Shown here one piece after another: positions 1-8,056 of a stretch of DNA of 64,000 nucleotides. The DNA lies in NCBI GenBank assembly GCA_036839715.1, contig DAITDU010000007.1:1-64000 (forward strand). Direction: 5' to 3'. A program made the position numbers and the translations under genes. The DNA is from Thermocaproicibacter sp002410755. Its GTDB lineage: Bacteria; Bacillota; Clostridia; Oscillospirales; Acutalibacteraceae. Each line of letters starts with the position of its first letter. Within the stretch, counting starts at the first letter, position 1. The notes under the pieces were generated by a model. The model worked only from the letters and a program-made list of their open reading frames with translations. It was not told the DNA's origin and did no database searches.

Positions 1-404
1 CCCAATGGCTTTTCTATACCTCTACGAAATTGCGAACTTTATTGTACTCTATCGCGTTTTTTTCGTACCTTACTTCGGATAACTCTCGACTCATAATGAG
101 CAACTCAAAAAAAGGAAATGGCACATTGCGCTCATAATCGTTGGAAATTAAATTTAAATATTACAAATTAAAAAAAGTACTGCTGTTCGTATATCTTTTT
201 CCCTGATGTATTTTTGCCATCCCTATTAAATCAACGATTTACTTAAGTGCAGCTTATATAAACAATCTGACTTTGCATTGTTTTCTCATGATTCCGCTTA
301 TGCGAGCTATTCAATATGAAAATTATAAACATTATGCTAAGTTCAGAGAATGCTCCGAGCTTAGCCGCTGTGCTCTTAATCAGACTGATAAATCAGATAA
401 ACTG
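1..404. other. Gene-free left edge with dyad repeats
   Basis: I find no convincing gene here. On the minus strand this is the 3' flank of the GNAT gene ending at 405. It holds a hairpin with GCTAAG/CTTAGC arms (about 336-365), a degenerate member of the intergenic dyad family (about 283-340, with ATTCCGCTTA at 291-300), and the block TATATAAACAATCTGA (about 255-270) that also follows two other dyads. At 122-138 lies a 17-base segment that matches 8101-8117 at 15 of 17 positions. At 39-72 there is a TACGAAA/TTTCGTA dyad next to TTCGGATAA. Confidence 0.6.
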
Positions 405-848
405 CTATCCCAAAATATTAAGGACCATCAGGATATGAGGAATCCCATCCTCAAGAAATTCTTTTGAAATCTGGCGAAACCCTTGCTTTTCATAAAATCC
501 TTTCGCATATGACTGTGCTTCTATTTTTATAGTAGTTGCCTGCAATTTATCTTTTGCAACTTTTATTCCTTCTGAAAGAATTTTGCTGCCTAAGCCACAC
601 CGCCTTTTTACAGCAATCACTCTACCGATTGACACCTCATCGAAAGACGCACCTTTATCAACAACTCTTAAATATGCCTGTATTCCATCATCATCTTTCA
701 GATACACATGAAATGATTGTTTATCCTTGTCATCAATTTCCTGATATGGACAGCTTTGTTCAACAACAAACACCGAAACTCTTATTTTAAGAATTTCGTA
801 TAGTTCCTTAGTAGTCAACTCTTCAAATCTTTTTATTATAAGTTCCAT
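405..848 (-). CDS. GNAT family N-acetyltransferase, ElaA-like
   Basis: This is a predicted acetyl-CoA-dependent N-acetyltransferase of 147 residues; its substrate is unknown. The N-terminal part (ELYEILKIRVSVFVVEQ) followed by a central IGRVIAVKRRCGLGSKIL segment, the acetyl-CoA loop with a variant R/Q-x-x-G-x-G, is typical of ElaA-type GNATs. The C-terminal FYEKQGFRQ matches the last GNAT motif. The frame is open further upstream to 929, but the ATG at 848 has AAGGA seven bases before it and agrees with the family's N-terminus, so I use it. It is a single gene in the accessory array, 96 bp downstream of a broken GNAT gene. Family assignment is secure; function is not. Confidence 0.85.
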   Translation of the reverse strand: MELIIKRFEELTTKELYEILKIRVSVFVVEQSCPYQEIDDKDKQSFHVYLKDDDGIQAYLRVVDKGASFDEVSIGRVIAVKRRCGLGSKILSEGIKVAKDKLQATTIKIEAQSYAKGFYEKQGFRQISKEFLEDGIPHILMVLNILG

Positions 849-944
849 GATTTTATCCTTCATTGTCATCAGAATTAAGAAATGAACTGCAAAGTTAGAC
901 CAATTCTCAGCATTGCTTAATTTACTCATAATTTTTTTTAAACG

Positions 945-1415
945 TTATTGCCGATACTTCTCCATCCGGTAATTGCCTTCTTCATCTAATAACTTGTTTC
1001 CATTCTTATAGGCATAGCCCATTTTTTCATAAAATCCACATGCGGTAACTGAGGCTGGTATTTCTATACGCTTTGCACTCAAAAACAGTTCATCTTGTTC
1101 CAATGTTTCAATAATTTTTTGCCCAATGCCTTGCCCGTGATATTCGGGAAGGACAAATATCGTAAGCAAAATACTTTCTGTTTTGCTTCCCCAATAACTA
1201 CTTATAGAACCAGTTCCAATTATCGTCTTTCCTTCGCAAACCACATACATATTGGCGTAGGAAGCTACGTTTCATATCTTTTCTGTGTTATACTCTTTGG
1301 AAAGTGATTGCATTTTAGAAAGAGGATAGTCTTTACTGTTGACTTCAATAAAATTGCGACAAACCAGTGCGAAAATTCCGTCTGCATCTTCGTTTTTATA
1401 TCGTCTTATTTCCAT
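945..1415 (-). pseudogene. GNAT acetyltransferase interrupted by an in-frame TGA
   Basis: The ATG at 1415 follows an excellent TAAGGAGG ribosome site and opens a GNAT frame (MEIRRYKNEDADGIFALVCR). The frame stops at a TGA at 1272-1274 after 47 residues. The same frame then continues without any shift through NVASYANMYVVCEGK and the acetyl-CoA binding segment LPEYHGQGIGQKIIE to a stop at 945. Without the TGA the protein would have 156 residues, normal for the family. The simplest reading is a nonsense mutation, for example TGG to TGA. Readthrough or a sequencing error cannot be excluded. The neighbouring PhzF gene is also disrupted. Confidence 0.8.
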
Positions 1416-1560
1416 AGTAACCTCCTTATATATAATATAAATAATGGTATTATACTTTAAAAGGATTTCATAAGCACAATGTGCAGTTAGTTCCCATTTA
1501 AAAATGCTAGCACATGATCTTCTGTGCAGTGCGAATTGGTCCCTGAACTGCATGTTAAGT

Positions 1561-2356
1561 TCATATATTAATGTTATCAATAAGATAACAAACTGCTTCT
1601 CCTCCAATACTGACCCTATCGCCACAGTCTTTGCAAATTAGGGTTCCACCGCGTTCTGAAAGTTGATAGGCGATCATGTCCTTTTTCTGTAATTTTTCAC
1701 TCCAAAATGGAATTAACGTACAATGTGAAGAGCCTGTAACCGGATCTTCATTGATTCCGGCATTAGGTGCAAAAAATCTTGATACAAAATCACAGTTCGA
1801 TGATTTTGCCGTAACAATAATTGCAAAAAAATTTTTCAATTTTGCCAGCAAAGCCAGATTTGGACGCAAATTAGCAACTTCAGATTCATTTTCCAATAAC
1901 ACCAATAAATCTCTTGATTGAAAAGTCGCCTTAACATTTACACCCAGTGCTTCTTCTAATATTGTCGGCTTTGCACATGGTATAGCTTTTCGACTGGGAA
2001 AATCCATCATGTATATATCTTCGGTTCTCGTCACTGATAGCAAACCGCTTTTTGTATGGAAATCGACGTGCTTCAGTGAAGGATCTACATAATTCATTAA
2101 AATAAATGCACTTCCGAGAGTTGCGTGACCGCATAAATCAATTTCGACTTTTGGAGTGAACCAACGTAAATCATAAATACCCGTTTTGCTTCAATAAAAA
2201 AGCGGTTTCGGCTAGGTTGTTTTCAAAAGCAATCTGCTGCATGACTGTGTCGTTAATCCATTCGTCTAATAAGCAAACACCAGCAGGATTCCCATGAAAA
2301 GGCATATCCGCAAATGCATCTACTACATAATATTTTATCAATTTACTTTCACTCAT
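1561..2356 (-). pseudogene. PhzF family isomerase, frameshifted
   Basis: The N-terminal part (start 2356) reads YYVVDAFADMPFHGNPAGVC and ENNLAETAFLL, classic for PhzF/YddE-type proteins. This frame stops at 2171. The remainder continues in another frame: DLRWFTPKVEIDLCGHATLG, then from about 2097 to 1561 the C-terminal half with EDPVTGSSHCTLIPFW. The join lies at about 2172-2180, where one or four extra bases in a T/A run (GGTATTTATGAT on the coding strand) break the frame. Joined, the protein would be about 264 residues, the normal family length. PhzF-like proteins are often of unknown substrate. This is either a pseudogene or a sequence error at the run. Confidence 0.85.
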
Positions 2357-2466
2357 TTTTGATTATAATAACTTTTATTCTTACATTAAATCAATCTTAA
2401 TCTGACATAGATGAAGCATAATGGAAATTATAGCCCAAATCGTCAAGATTCCCTGTGCACTCATAC

Positions 2467-3372
2467 TTAAAAGTTAAGTAAATTTGCTCTCAAGTTTATT
2501 GATTTGCTATCTTGTTTACCTGACTGTTTCCAGACATTTTTGATCCAATCCACGCAGATATTTCCCATTTCTTTTCGTTCCTTCGCACATTCCTCAGGAT
2601 ATTGCCTTTCAGACTTGATGAACCATTTTACCCGAGAGTTGCAGTATTCCATCATCACATGGCTCATGTGTTCAAAACATACATGTCGGTATGGATATGA
2701 AAAGCCATTTTTGCTTAATCTGTCCTCCAACTTTTCGCAGCTTTCTCTGGATGGCCAAACCGTATCAGCAGAAGTTGAAAACATCAAAATCGGCGCTTTT
2801 ATTTTCTCGACTGAAATTATAGATTCCGGAAGAACAGCCTTTCCGGTATTAACTTCTAGGATATTGAATTCTCTGGCTTTCCACAGCATTTTGGCCATAT
2901 CAAATTTTCTTGCTTTATACGGAGTAAAAGGAAGCTCTTTCCCCAGATAACTCCAACAGGATGTGCCGGATGGTTTCTTTGAAATCAATCCTTCACTGTA
3001 AAACCAAGATGGCGTCTTAATGATCACGCAAGACAGTTCTGAAAATTCAATTGCTGCTGCCAGTACGTATTCTGCACCTTTTGAAACGCCCTCTGCCGCA
3101 ATGTTATGGTAACCGTTTTTCCGGAGCCAAACGATTACACTATAAATTCTTTCAAGCGGAATTCTGGCAAGATTACGCTGTGAATGCTTTGTTTTAAATA
3201 ATCCAAACGCCAATGCCGGGATACCGTTATCTTGCAAGAAACGTGCGAGTTTTCCAGCGTGTTCCAGCCCGCCTTCGCTGCCGGACACGGTGATTACAAT
3301 TTTACTTTTTTCCTTGAAAACCGGATACAGAATTCCATCCCAGGATTTCTCATGTACTTCGTATTTTTTCAT
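2467..3372 (-). CDS. Alpha/beta hydrolase, BAAT C-terminal (acyl-CoA thioesterase) family
   Basis: This 301-residue soluble alpha/beta hydrolase resembles the C-terminal domain of bile acid-CoA:amino acid N-acyltransferases and dicarboxylyl-CoA thioesterases. The likely nucleophile is Ser97 in GVSKGAEY, the acid is Asp203 in STSADTVWPS, and the histidine is His238 in EHMSHVMM. This order and spacing are those of the family. In related Firmicute proteins the natural substrate is generally unknown. The gene stands alone in the accessory array, 110 bp upstream of the broken phzF and 174 bp after the S66 peptidase gene, with one of the dyad repeats in that gap. Confidence 0.8.
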   Translation of the reverse strand: MKKYEVHEKSWDGILYPVFKEKSKIVITVSGSEGGLEHAGKLARFLQDNGIPALAFGLFKTKHSQRNLARIPLERIYSVIVWLRKNGYHNIAAEGVSKGAEYVLAAAIEFSELSCVIIKTPSWFYSEGLISKKPSGTSCWSYLGKELPFTPYKARKFDMAKMLWKAREFNILEVNTGKAVLPESIISVEKIKAPILMFSTSADTVWPSRESCEKLEDRLSKNGFSYPYRHVCFEHMSHVMMEYCNSRVKWFIKSERQYPEECAKERKEMGNICVDWIKNVWKQSGKQDSKSINLRANLLNF

Positions 3373-3449
3373 ATGACCACTTTTCCTATATTCTCATGTA
3401 GTAATCCCACTGATTATATAAACAATAAACGATCTGAACCTTTTACGGT

Positions 3450-3517
3450 TTCTTATTATTCCGCTTACATGTAATTTGTGAATATCCTACATCTGAACTA
3501 AGTAAACATAATGAGAA
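3450..3517. repeat. Intergenic dyad A of the cassette-like array
   Basis: This 68-bp imperfect inverted repeat has outer arms TTCTTATTAT (3450-3459) and ATAATGAGAA (3508-3517), matching at 9 of 10 positions. A second internal pair (CTTA/TAAG and ATGT/ACAT) is interrupted by bulges. The segment ATTATTCCGCTTACATGTA is shared with the dyad at 9171-9240. It lies between the S66 peptidase gene and the hydrolase gene. The block TATATAAAC-N-ATCTGA-like sequence follows at about 3413-3440. Confidence 0.7.
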
Positions 3518-3546
3518 GCTCCGAAATTGATGATGTTTACGAAAAG

Positions 3547-4560
3547 TTATATGACACCCGATTCCGTTATGGTTATTGTTTGACTTTCGCAATCAATTTC
3601 TGTCATAGCACCATATGGCAAAATGCAAATAGGTGAAGTATGTCCGAAGTTCATATTTGCTACTATGGGCAAATCTTTTAATTCATATTTTTTATCAATT
3701 ATATTTAAAAGCACAGTGTTATAATCTTCAAATGTTTGATATTCGCACAGTTTGCCAATAAGTATTCCTTTGAGCTTTTGCAAGGCACCTATACTGCCAA
3801 GCCAATTAATAAAATTTGCGAGGGACTTTGGAGTGAAAAATGCTGCAATACCTTCTATAAATAATATTTTATCCGCAAAGTCATCCGATGTAATTTCGTT
3901 TAAGCCACTTATTCCTATGTGGCCACCGAACAATCTCCCTTGTGATTTTCCGCTACCTTGGAGAAAAAGATATCCTGTTTCTTTATGATAGGTTTTTGCA
4001 TAATCCTTGTCAGTATAGTTGTTTTCATCGCAGCTAAATGTTTTAGCAGGCTTAATTTCACCGATGGCATTGCTGCTAAATAGAACTTTTTTAAACCAGT
4101 GCTTGCTGTACGGGTGAAGATGAGGCGTTTCAGCCAAAATAGGAAGTAGATTATGGCCGTAAAAAGTAGAAAGTCCGGCTTTATAACAAAACAAATGCAA
4201 TTTCGTAACATCGGAATAGCCAATTAATATTTTTGGATTATTTCTGATTGTATCAGCATTCAAATACGGTAGAATCCTTTCACTGTCATTTCCACCGATA
4301 TTAGCGATGATCGCTTTAATAGCTTTGTTTTCGAACGCCCATAAGACATCTTCTGCGCGAGCTTTTGGGTTGCGCTGTAAATAGACCTCACCTCTCATGG
4401 AATTTGGAGCTGCCAAAACCTCTAAGCCCATGTCTTCAAGGCGCTGTTTGCCAACTCCATATTTCCAAATTACGTCCTTTGCACCTGCAACGCCCCAGCA
4501 TGGGCTAATTGTTGCGATTTTATCGCCTATATTTAGCTTTGGTGGTTTAGTTAAAATCAT
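3547..4560 (-). CDS. S66 family peptidase (LD-carboxypeptidase / MccF-like)
   Basis: This 337-residue serine peptidase of family S66 groups with LD-carboxypeptidases that trim murein tetrapeptides and with MccF-type enzymes that hydrolyse microcin C-like aminoacyl-nucleotides. The catalytic triad is visible: Ser116 in IGYSDVT, Glu236 in LFIEGIA and His307 in NFGHTSP. The N-terminus (LNIGDKIATISPCWG) fits the family. There is no signal peptide, so it should act in the cytoplasm, which favours recycling or self-immunity roles over cell-wall trimming. It is a single gene with GGAGG shortly before the ATG. Confidence 0.88.
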   Translation of the reverse strand: MILTKPPKLNIGDKIATISPCWGVAGAKDVIWKYGVGKQRLEDMGLEVLAAPNSMRGEVYLQRNPKARAEDVLWAFENKAIKAIIANIGGNDSERILPYLNADTIRNNPKILIGYSDVTKLHLFCYKAGLSTFYGHNLLPILAETPHLHPYSKHWFKKVLFSSNAIGEIKPAKTFSCDENNYTDKDYAKTYHKETGYLFLQGSGKSQGRLFGGHIGISGLNEITSDDFADKILFIEGIAAFFTPKSLANFINWLGSIGALQKLKGILIGKLCEYQTFEDYNTVLLNIIDKKYELKDLPIVANMNFGHTSPICILPYGAMTEIDCESQTITITESGVI

Positions 4561-4807
4561 CTCTCAACCTCCATCTTATGTTCCGTTGGCTAAGCACATT
4601 ATTTTTGCAATTACCTATTTTTCCGCTTACCCGAGGTGCAATATACTGAGCAATAAGAAATAAATTAACATTGCACTAAACCGCCTGCGGCGGTGGTATT
4701 GACAACAGTTTCATCAGCTGATAGAATTATACCACAATATCAACTACGTTGCCTCTAAAGAAAAGCGGCTGGAACTATACCAGTGGAGGTTTTATTTGTT
4801 GTACCCA

Positions 4808-4910
4808 AAAGTATAATTTCTCTTTTCCACATGCACTGAGAACCCTGATATACCGGGCTTTTGTGTATATTACAGCTTCTTTAGAAATCAGACAAGAGAA
4901 ATTATACTTT
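4808..4910. repeat. 103-bp element with 17-bp perfect inverted ends
   Basis: AAAGTATAATTTCTCTT at 4808-4824 is repeated exactly in inverse at 4894-4910. Between them lies a smaller imperfect hairpin AACCCTGATATACCGGGCTT (4841-4860). The size and ends are reminiscent of a miniature inverted-repeat element or the flank of a tyrosine-recombinase element. No flanking target duplication is obvious. Confidence 0.55.
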
Positions 4911-4953
4911 CCCCATAGCCGGTGGGGCCCGGCCGCGGTTTCGTGCTATGGAA

Positions 4954-5040
4954 TTATCCAAAGTTATGCGCAGCCTTGCCAACACAGAACGCTCATGCTC
5001 TTTATGGGGCTGAGCGCTTTTTTCGCCTAACTTCGGATAA
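4954..5040. repeat. 87-bp dyad with TTATCC(A/G)AAGTTA(T/G)GCG arms
   Basis: TTATCCAAAGTTATGCG (4954-4970) pairs with CGCCTAACTTCGGATAA (5024-5040) at 15 of 17 positions. Inner CAGCC/GGCTG and CGCTC/GAGCG pairs extend the stem. The arm recurs at 65-78 as TTACTTCGGATAAC. The sub-motifs GTTATGC and GCCTAAC resemble integron core sites but occur in the reverse arrangement to a canonical attC site. Confidence 0.6.
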
Positions 5041-5103
5041 CCCTCTACTCAAACTGTGCAGTTCAGATAGTGCTCTAAATGCTTCATTTAACCACTCATA
5101 TAG

Positions 5104-5805
5104 CTATTTATTATCTTTGATCCATCCGTGCTCGATGTAATACTGATTGTCAAGGCCAGTAGTTTTTTCTCCTTTTAATACCATCTTGTGGATCTTTTTG
5201 CACGCAGAAAATTTAGCCCTCTCTCTTAATTTCATATGCCGCCGTGGCTTCAGGTCTTTTACTTTTTCATAAAGCCTATCTGTCTTTCGCTGGAGCATTT
5301 TAACGTGATCATCTGAAATTTTGTCCCACATGACGTCACCCATCATACCAGCTCCGCATCTATAAACGTCAGAGATTCCCATCCATGAAAGACTTGTTCT
5401 AACATCTTTTTGTGCCGAACCGTTTGGGGCACCCACACTATTCGTTAGAATTACTGATGTTTTAGAAAACATCCGTTCGTCTGGCCTATGAACCATCCAA
5501 TGGACGCAAAGATGGTCAAGCAGTGATTTAATCGACGCCGGTGCTCTTAGTGCATATACAGGGTACGCAAAAACCAGAAGATCAGCTTCCAGCATTGCTT
5601 CCCATATTGGCATCGTCTTTGCTGCGTGCGGGCAGAGCTGCTCACCTCGAAGGAAGCAAGTCTTGCATCCGATACAGAAGGGGGGCATGTCGGCGGGATA
5701 AAACTCCGTAATTGTGTTTCCGTTCCTTAGGTGGTCAAGGAACATTTCCTTCATGTGGTATGTAATGCCTTTTTGTGGTGTCCCATTAATTACTACAATT
5801 TTCAT
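5104..5805 (-). CDS. Flavodoxin-fold NAD(P)H-dependent oxidoreductase
   Basis: This 233-residue protein begins with KIVVINGTPQKG, the phosphate-binding loop of FMN-dependent NADPH oxidoreductases. The AYPVYALRAPASIKSLLDH segment, which forms the flavin pocket, follows. A cysteine cluster FCIGCKTCFLRGEQLCPH at about residues 43-60 is typical of the iron-sulfur flavoprotein-like subgroup, but it lacks the full four-cysteine spacing of true Isf, so a [4Fe-4S] cluster is uncertain. The C-terminal basic region is unassigned. The substrate is unknown. It is 176 bp downstream of tetR on the same strand and could be co-transcribed with it. Confidence 0.82.
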   Translation of the reverse strand: MKIVVINGTPQKGITYHMKEMFLDHLRNGNTITEFYPADMPPFCIGCKTCFLRGEQLCPHAAKTMPIWEAMLEADLLVFAYPVYALRAPASIKSLLDHLCVHWMVHRPDERMFSKTSVILTNSVGAPNGSAQKDVRTSLSWMGISDVYRCGAGMMGDVMWDKISDDHVKMLQRKTDRLYEKVKDLKPRRHMKLRERAKFSACKKIHKMVLKGEKTTGLDNQYYIEHGWIKDNK

Positions 5806-5981
5806 AGCCTTATAATCCTTTCAGCCGCTTATTTTACCTCTATTTTTATTCCTATTTGGATACTAATATGTGATATTAGACAAACTGCGAAGCTGCTTTC
5901 TATGTGAAATACATATGCCTACATGCCCCATAATTTGGGAGAACGTGCAACCGGTACATCATACATTTCCCAAATCATTAT

Positions 5982-6602
5982 TTAAAGGAGTAGATATTTG
6001 TAAATAGCGTCACAACATTCCTCAATAATACTTTCTTTATCCTCTGTTTGAGCTGCACTCGTTATCCGTTCATAGGTTGAATCCATAATATCGGTAGTCA
6101 GCGAAAGTGCGATCCGTGGATTCTTTACTTTCAGATCGTGCATCATCGGTGAGTGCTCAAAAGACTCCATCATACAATCCATTGCCTGATCCTTGATCAA
6201 TGCTCTTTGACCGGCAATCTTAGGGTTCCCATAATTCAGCACTTTCATTTCGGCTCTCATTTTGCAGGAATTACCATAGGTTTTAAGCAGGTCCATAATG
6301 AATTCATGAAGCCAAGATTTCCTATTCTTTTTATATTGCTCAACTTTATTGATGGAATTGACGATTGTATGAACAAACCTTTCATTTTGTGTTCGATAGA
6401 CTTCAATCCAAAGCTCGTCTTTGCCCTTAAAGTAGAAATAAAAACTTCCAATCGAAACATTTGCAGCGGCGGCCAGTTTTTTAACCGATGAATTGTAATA
6501 TCCGTTTTGGCAGAAATAGTGTTCAGCAGCATCAATGATTTTTTGCCTTGTGTTGGTGCTACGAGTCTGCTTAAATTTACTGGTAACCCTTTTTTTAACC
6601 AT
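5982..6602 (-). CDS. TetR/AcrR family transcriptional regulator
   Basis: This 206-residue repressor has an N-terminal helix-turn-helix (RQKIIDAAEHYFCQNGYYNSS, then VKKLAAAANVSIGSFYFYF, about residues 18-57) and a variable C-terminal ligand domain. It is divergent from the condensation-like gene starting at 6771. The 168-bp space between them contains two copies of TTCGAA-N6-TTCGAA embedded in longer perfect inverted repeats, one over each likely promoter. This is the usual arrangement for autoregulation plus control of the neighbour. The ATG at 6602 has AAAGGAGAAATT just before it. The inducer is unknown. Confidence 0.9.
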   Translation of the reverse strand: MVKKRVTSKFKQTRSTNTRQKIIDAAEHYFCQNGYYNSSVKKLAAAANVSIGSFYFYFKGKDELWIEVYRTQNERFVHTIVNSINKVEQYKKNRKSWLHEFIMDLLKTYGNSCKMRAEMKVLNYGNPKIAGQRALIKDQAMDCMMESFEHSPMMHDLKVKNPRIALSLTTDIMDSTYERITSAAQTEDKESIIEECCDAIYKYLLL

Positions 6603-6627
6603 TCCATAATTTCTCCTTTAAATCTAT

Positions 6628-6681
6628 TTTATAATTCACCAACTTTTTTGTCAATTAATTCGAACAAATATTCGAATTAAT
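6628..6681 (-). promoter_or_regulatory. tetR promoter with TetR operator 1
   Basis: On the minus strand TTGACA (6654-6649) and TATAAA (6633-6628) are 15 bp apart and precede tetR. A perfect 11-bp inverted repeat, ATTAATTCGAA (6654-6664) and its complement (6671-6681), overlaps the -35 box. Its core is TTCGAA-N6-TTCGAA. Binding here would autorepress tetR. Confidence 0.7.
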
Positions 6682-6682
6682 A

Positions 6683-6749
6683 TTGACAAAACGAGAAAAC
6701 GGTCTATACTAAATTCGAATCAGCATTCGAATTTAGTATAGACCGTTTT
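6683..6749 (+). promoter_or_regulatory. Promoter of the condensation-like gene with TetR operator 2
   Basis: TTGACA (6683-6688) and TATACT (6705-6710) are 16 bp apart on the plus strand. A perfect 25-bp inverted repeat (6696-6720 and 6725-6749, 4-bp centre) covers the -10 box and carries the same TTCGAA-N6-TTCGAA core as operator 1. The repeat could also form a long hairpin at the start of the transcript. Confidence 0.75.
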
Positions 6750-6770
6750 GTTTAAGGAGATTACAACGGA

Positions 6771-8030
6771 ATGAACTATCACGTGGAAGCATGGGATATT
6801 CTGCAGCATTTGTTCAAAGTTAAAAAAATCAATAATCATGTTCTCCATTTTGCCGCGGAATTTTCATCCGAACTCAATTTTGTGAGGGTAAAGCAAGCGG
6901 TTCATCTTTTAGCGGATGCTTTCCCTTTGATTCGCTGCGGCTTTGAAGAAAATGATCCTCATCGGCCCGTCTGGGTGGACAAGGGATATACGTCGGACGA
7001 TATGGTATTTCTCATAGAGACGGAAAATACCGCCCGAGCTGTCCAAAGCTTTCTCTGCCAGGAAATCAGTTCAGAAAAAGGTCCTCAGATCAAAATCGGC
7101 ATCATAAGAAGCGGAAAAAGCGACACGCTCTGTGCCCTGATCAATCATATGTTATGCGATGCTGCCGGCTTCAAGCAGGTTCTTTATACTCTTAGTTCTG
7201 CATATACCGGATTGGGAAGACAAACGGAACTACATATTGACTCCATGATCAGTGACCGAAGCGTCAAACAAATTCTAAAAAAGTGCTCCCTGAAGAGCCG
7301 GATGAAAATTTATTGTTCCAAATCCAAGTTGAATCCCCATGGAAACCAGAAATTCAATTTCAAAGGGGATGTTTCCAGCCCCTTTATTGTAATCAAAAAA
7401 ATCCCCCGCGAACAATTCCTCCTTTTGAAAGACTATGCCAAAAAATATCATGCCAGTGTCAACGACATGATGCTGACCGCTTTTCTGCGAGTCCTTTTTC
7501 GCTTATTTGGATATACCGCTCCCTTGCCCTGCGCCATTGACCTGAGAAGGTTCCTTCCAAAACATAAGGCAGGAGGGGTTTGCAATCTGATGTCTAATCT
7601 CAGCTGTTCGATTGGCCCGGACCTCGGAGCCAGCTTTGCGGATACCCTTCTCAAAGTAAAAAAGAAAATGGATGTTCAAAAAAACGACTTGGGAAGCATC
7701 AGAAATATCATCTGTTTGGAAAAACTTTTTGACTTGTGTCCATACGAAACCGCCTATCACCTTTTAAAAAAGTACTTTTCCAATCCCCCGGTTGCGTTTA
7801 CGAATATTGGAATTCTGGATAAAGACAAGCTTATTTTCGGAAATTGCATGATAAATGACGCTTATATGACGGGTTCAATCAAATACATCCCAATCTTTCA
7901 GCTTTCACTTACTACATTTGACGACAAAGCAACGCTCTGCGTCAATTTGTACGGGACGCAGAGCGACAGACAAATTATCACCGGCTTTTTGAACAATTTT
8001 GCACTTGAATTACAAAATGGAGTTATTTGA
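6771..8030 (+). CDS. Stand-alone condensation-domain-like acyltransferase (HxxxD)
   Basis: This 419-residue protein belongs to the CoA/carrier-dependent acyltransferase fold shared by NRPS condensation domains, PapA proteins and alcohol acetyltransferases. The catalytic HxxxD is His126-Asp130 in INHMLCDAAG. The DFGWG motif is not evident; the region near the end reads FTNIGILDKD. No adenylation, carrier or thioesterase domain is fused or adjacent, so it probably esterifies or amidates a small acceptor using an acyl donor made elsewhere. It is under the divergent TetR regulator. An AAGGAG ribosome site lies about 10 bp before the ATG. It is the only plus-strand gene in the accessory region. 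The substrate is unknown. Confidence 0.75.
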   Translation: MNYHVEAWDILQHLFKVKKINNHVLHFAAEFSSELNFVRVKQAVHLLADAFPLIRCGFEENDPHRPVWVDKGYTSDDMVFLIETENTARAVQSFLCQEISSEKGPQIKIGIIRSGKSDTLCALINHMLCDAAGFKQVLYTLSSAYTGLGRQTELHIDSMISDRSVKQILKKCSLKSRMKIYCSKSKLNPHGNQKFNFKGDVSSPFIVIKKIPREQFLLLKDYAKKYHASVNDMMLTAFLRVLFRLFGYTAPLPCAIDLRRFLPKHKAGGVCNLMSNLSCSIGPDLGASFADTLLKVKKKMDVQKNDLGSIRNIICLEKLFDLCPYETAYHLLKKYFSNPPVAFTNIGILDKDKLIFGNCMINDAYMTGSIKYIPIFQLSLTTFDDKATLCVNLYGTQSDRQIITGFLNNFALELQNGVI

Positions 8031-8056
8031 TCTTTTTAGTCTTTTATTCTGAGAGG

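Larger units (their letters stand above)
4561..5103. other. Gene-free block with nested inverted repeats
   Basis: No credible ORF is present on either strand. The block holds a variant dyad (about 4612-4655, with TTTTTCCGCTTACCCGAGG), a CCGCCTGCGGCGG hairpin near 4681, a 17-bp perfect inverted repeat (4808/4910), a CCATAGC/GCTATGG hairpin around a GC-rich loop (4913-4951) and a large dyad (4954-5040). The density of secondary structure suggests the end of a former mobile element or a recombination site, but I recognise no known element. Confidence 0.6.

Noticed and set aside
1272..1274. Selenocysteine (UGA recoding) in the GNAT gene
   Set aside because: No SECIS-like hairpin directly after the TGA, and GNAT enzymes are not known selenoproteins; nonsense mutation is simpler.
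4954..5040. Canonical integron attC site
   Set aside because: GTTATGC and GCCTAAC are present but on the inner sides of the arms, opposite to the RYYYAAC...GTTRRRY order of attC; the outer flanks read TTATCC/GGATAA. I therefore call it only a dyad.
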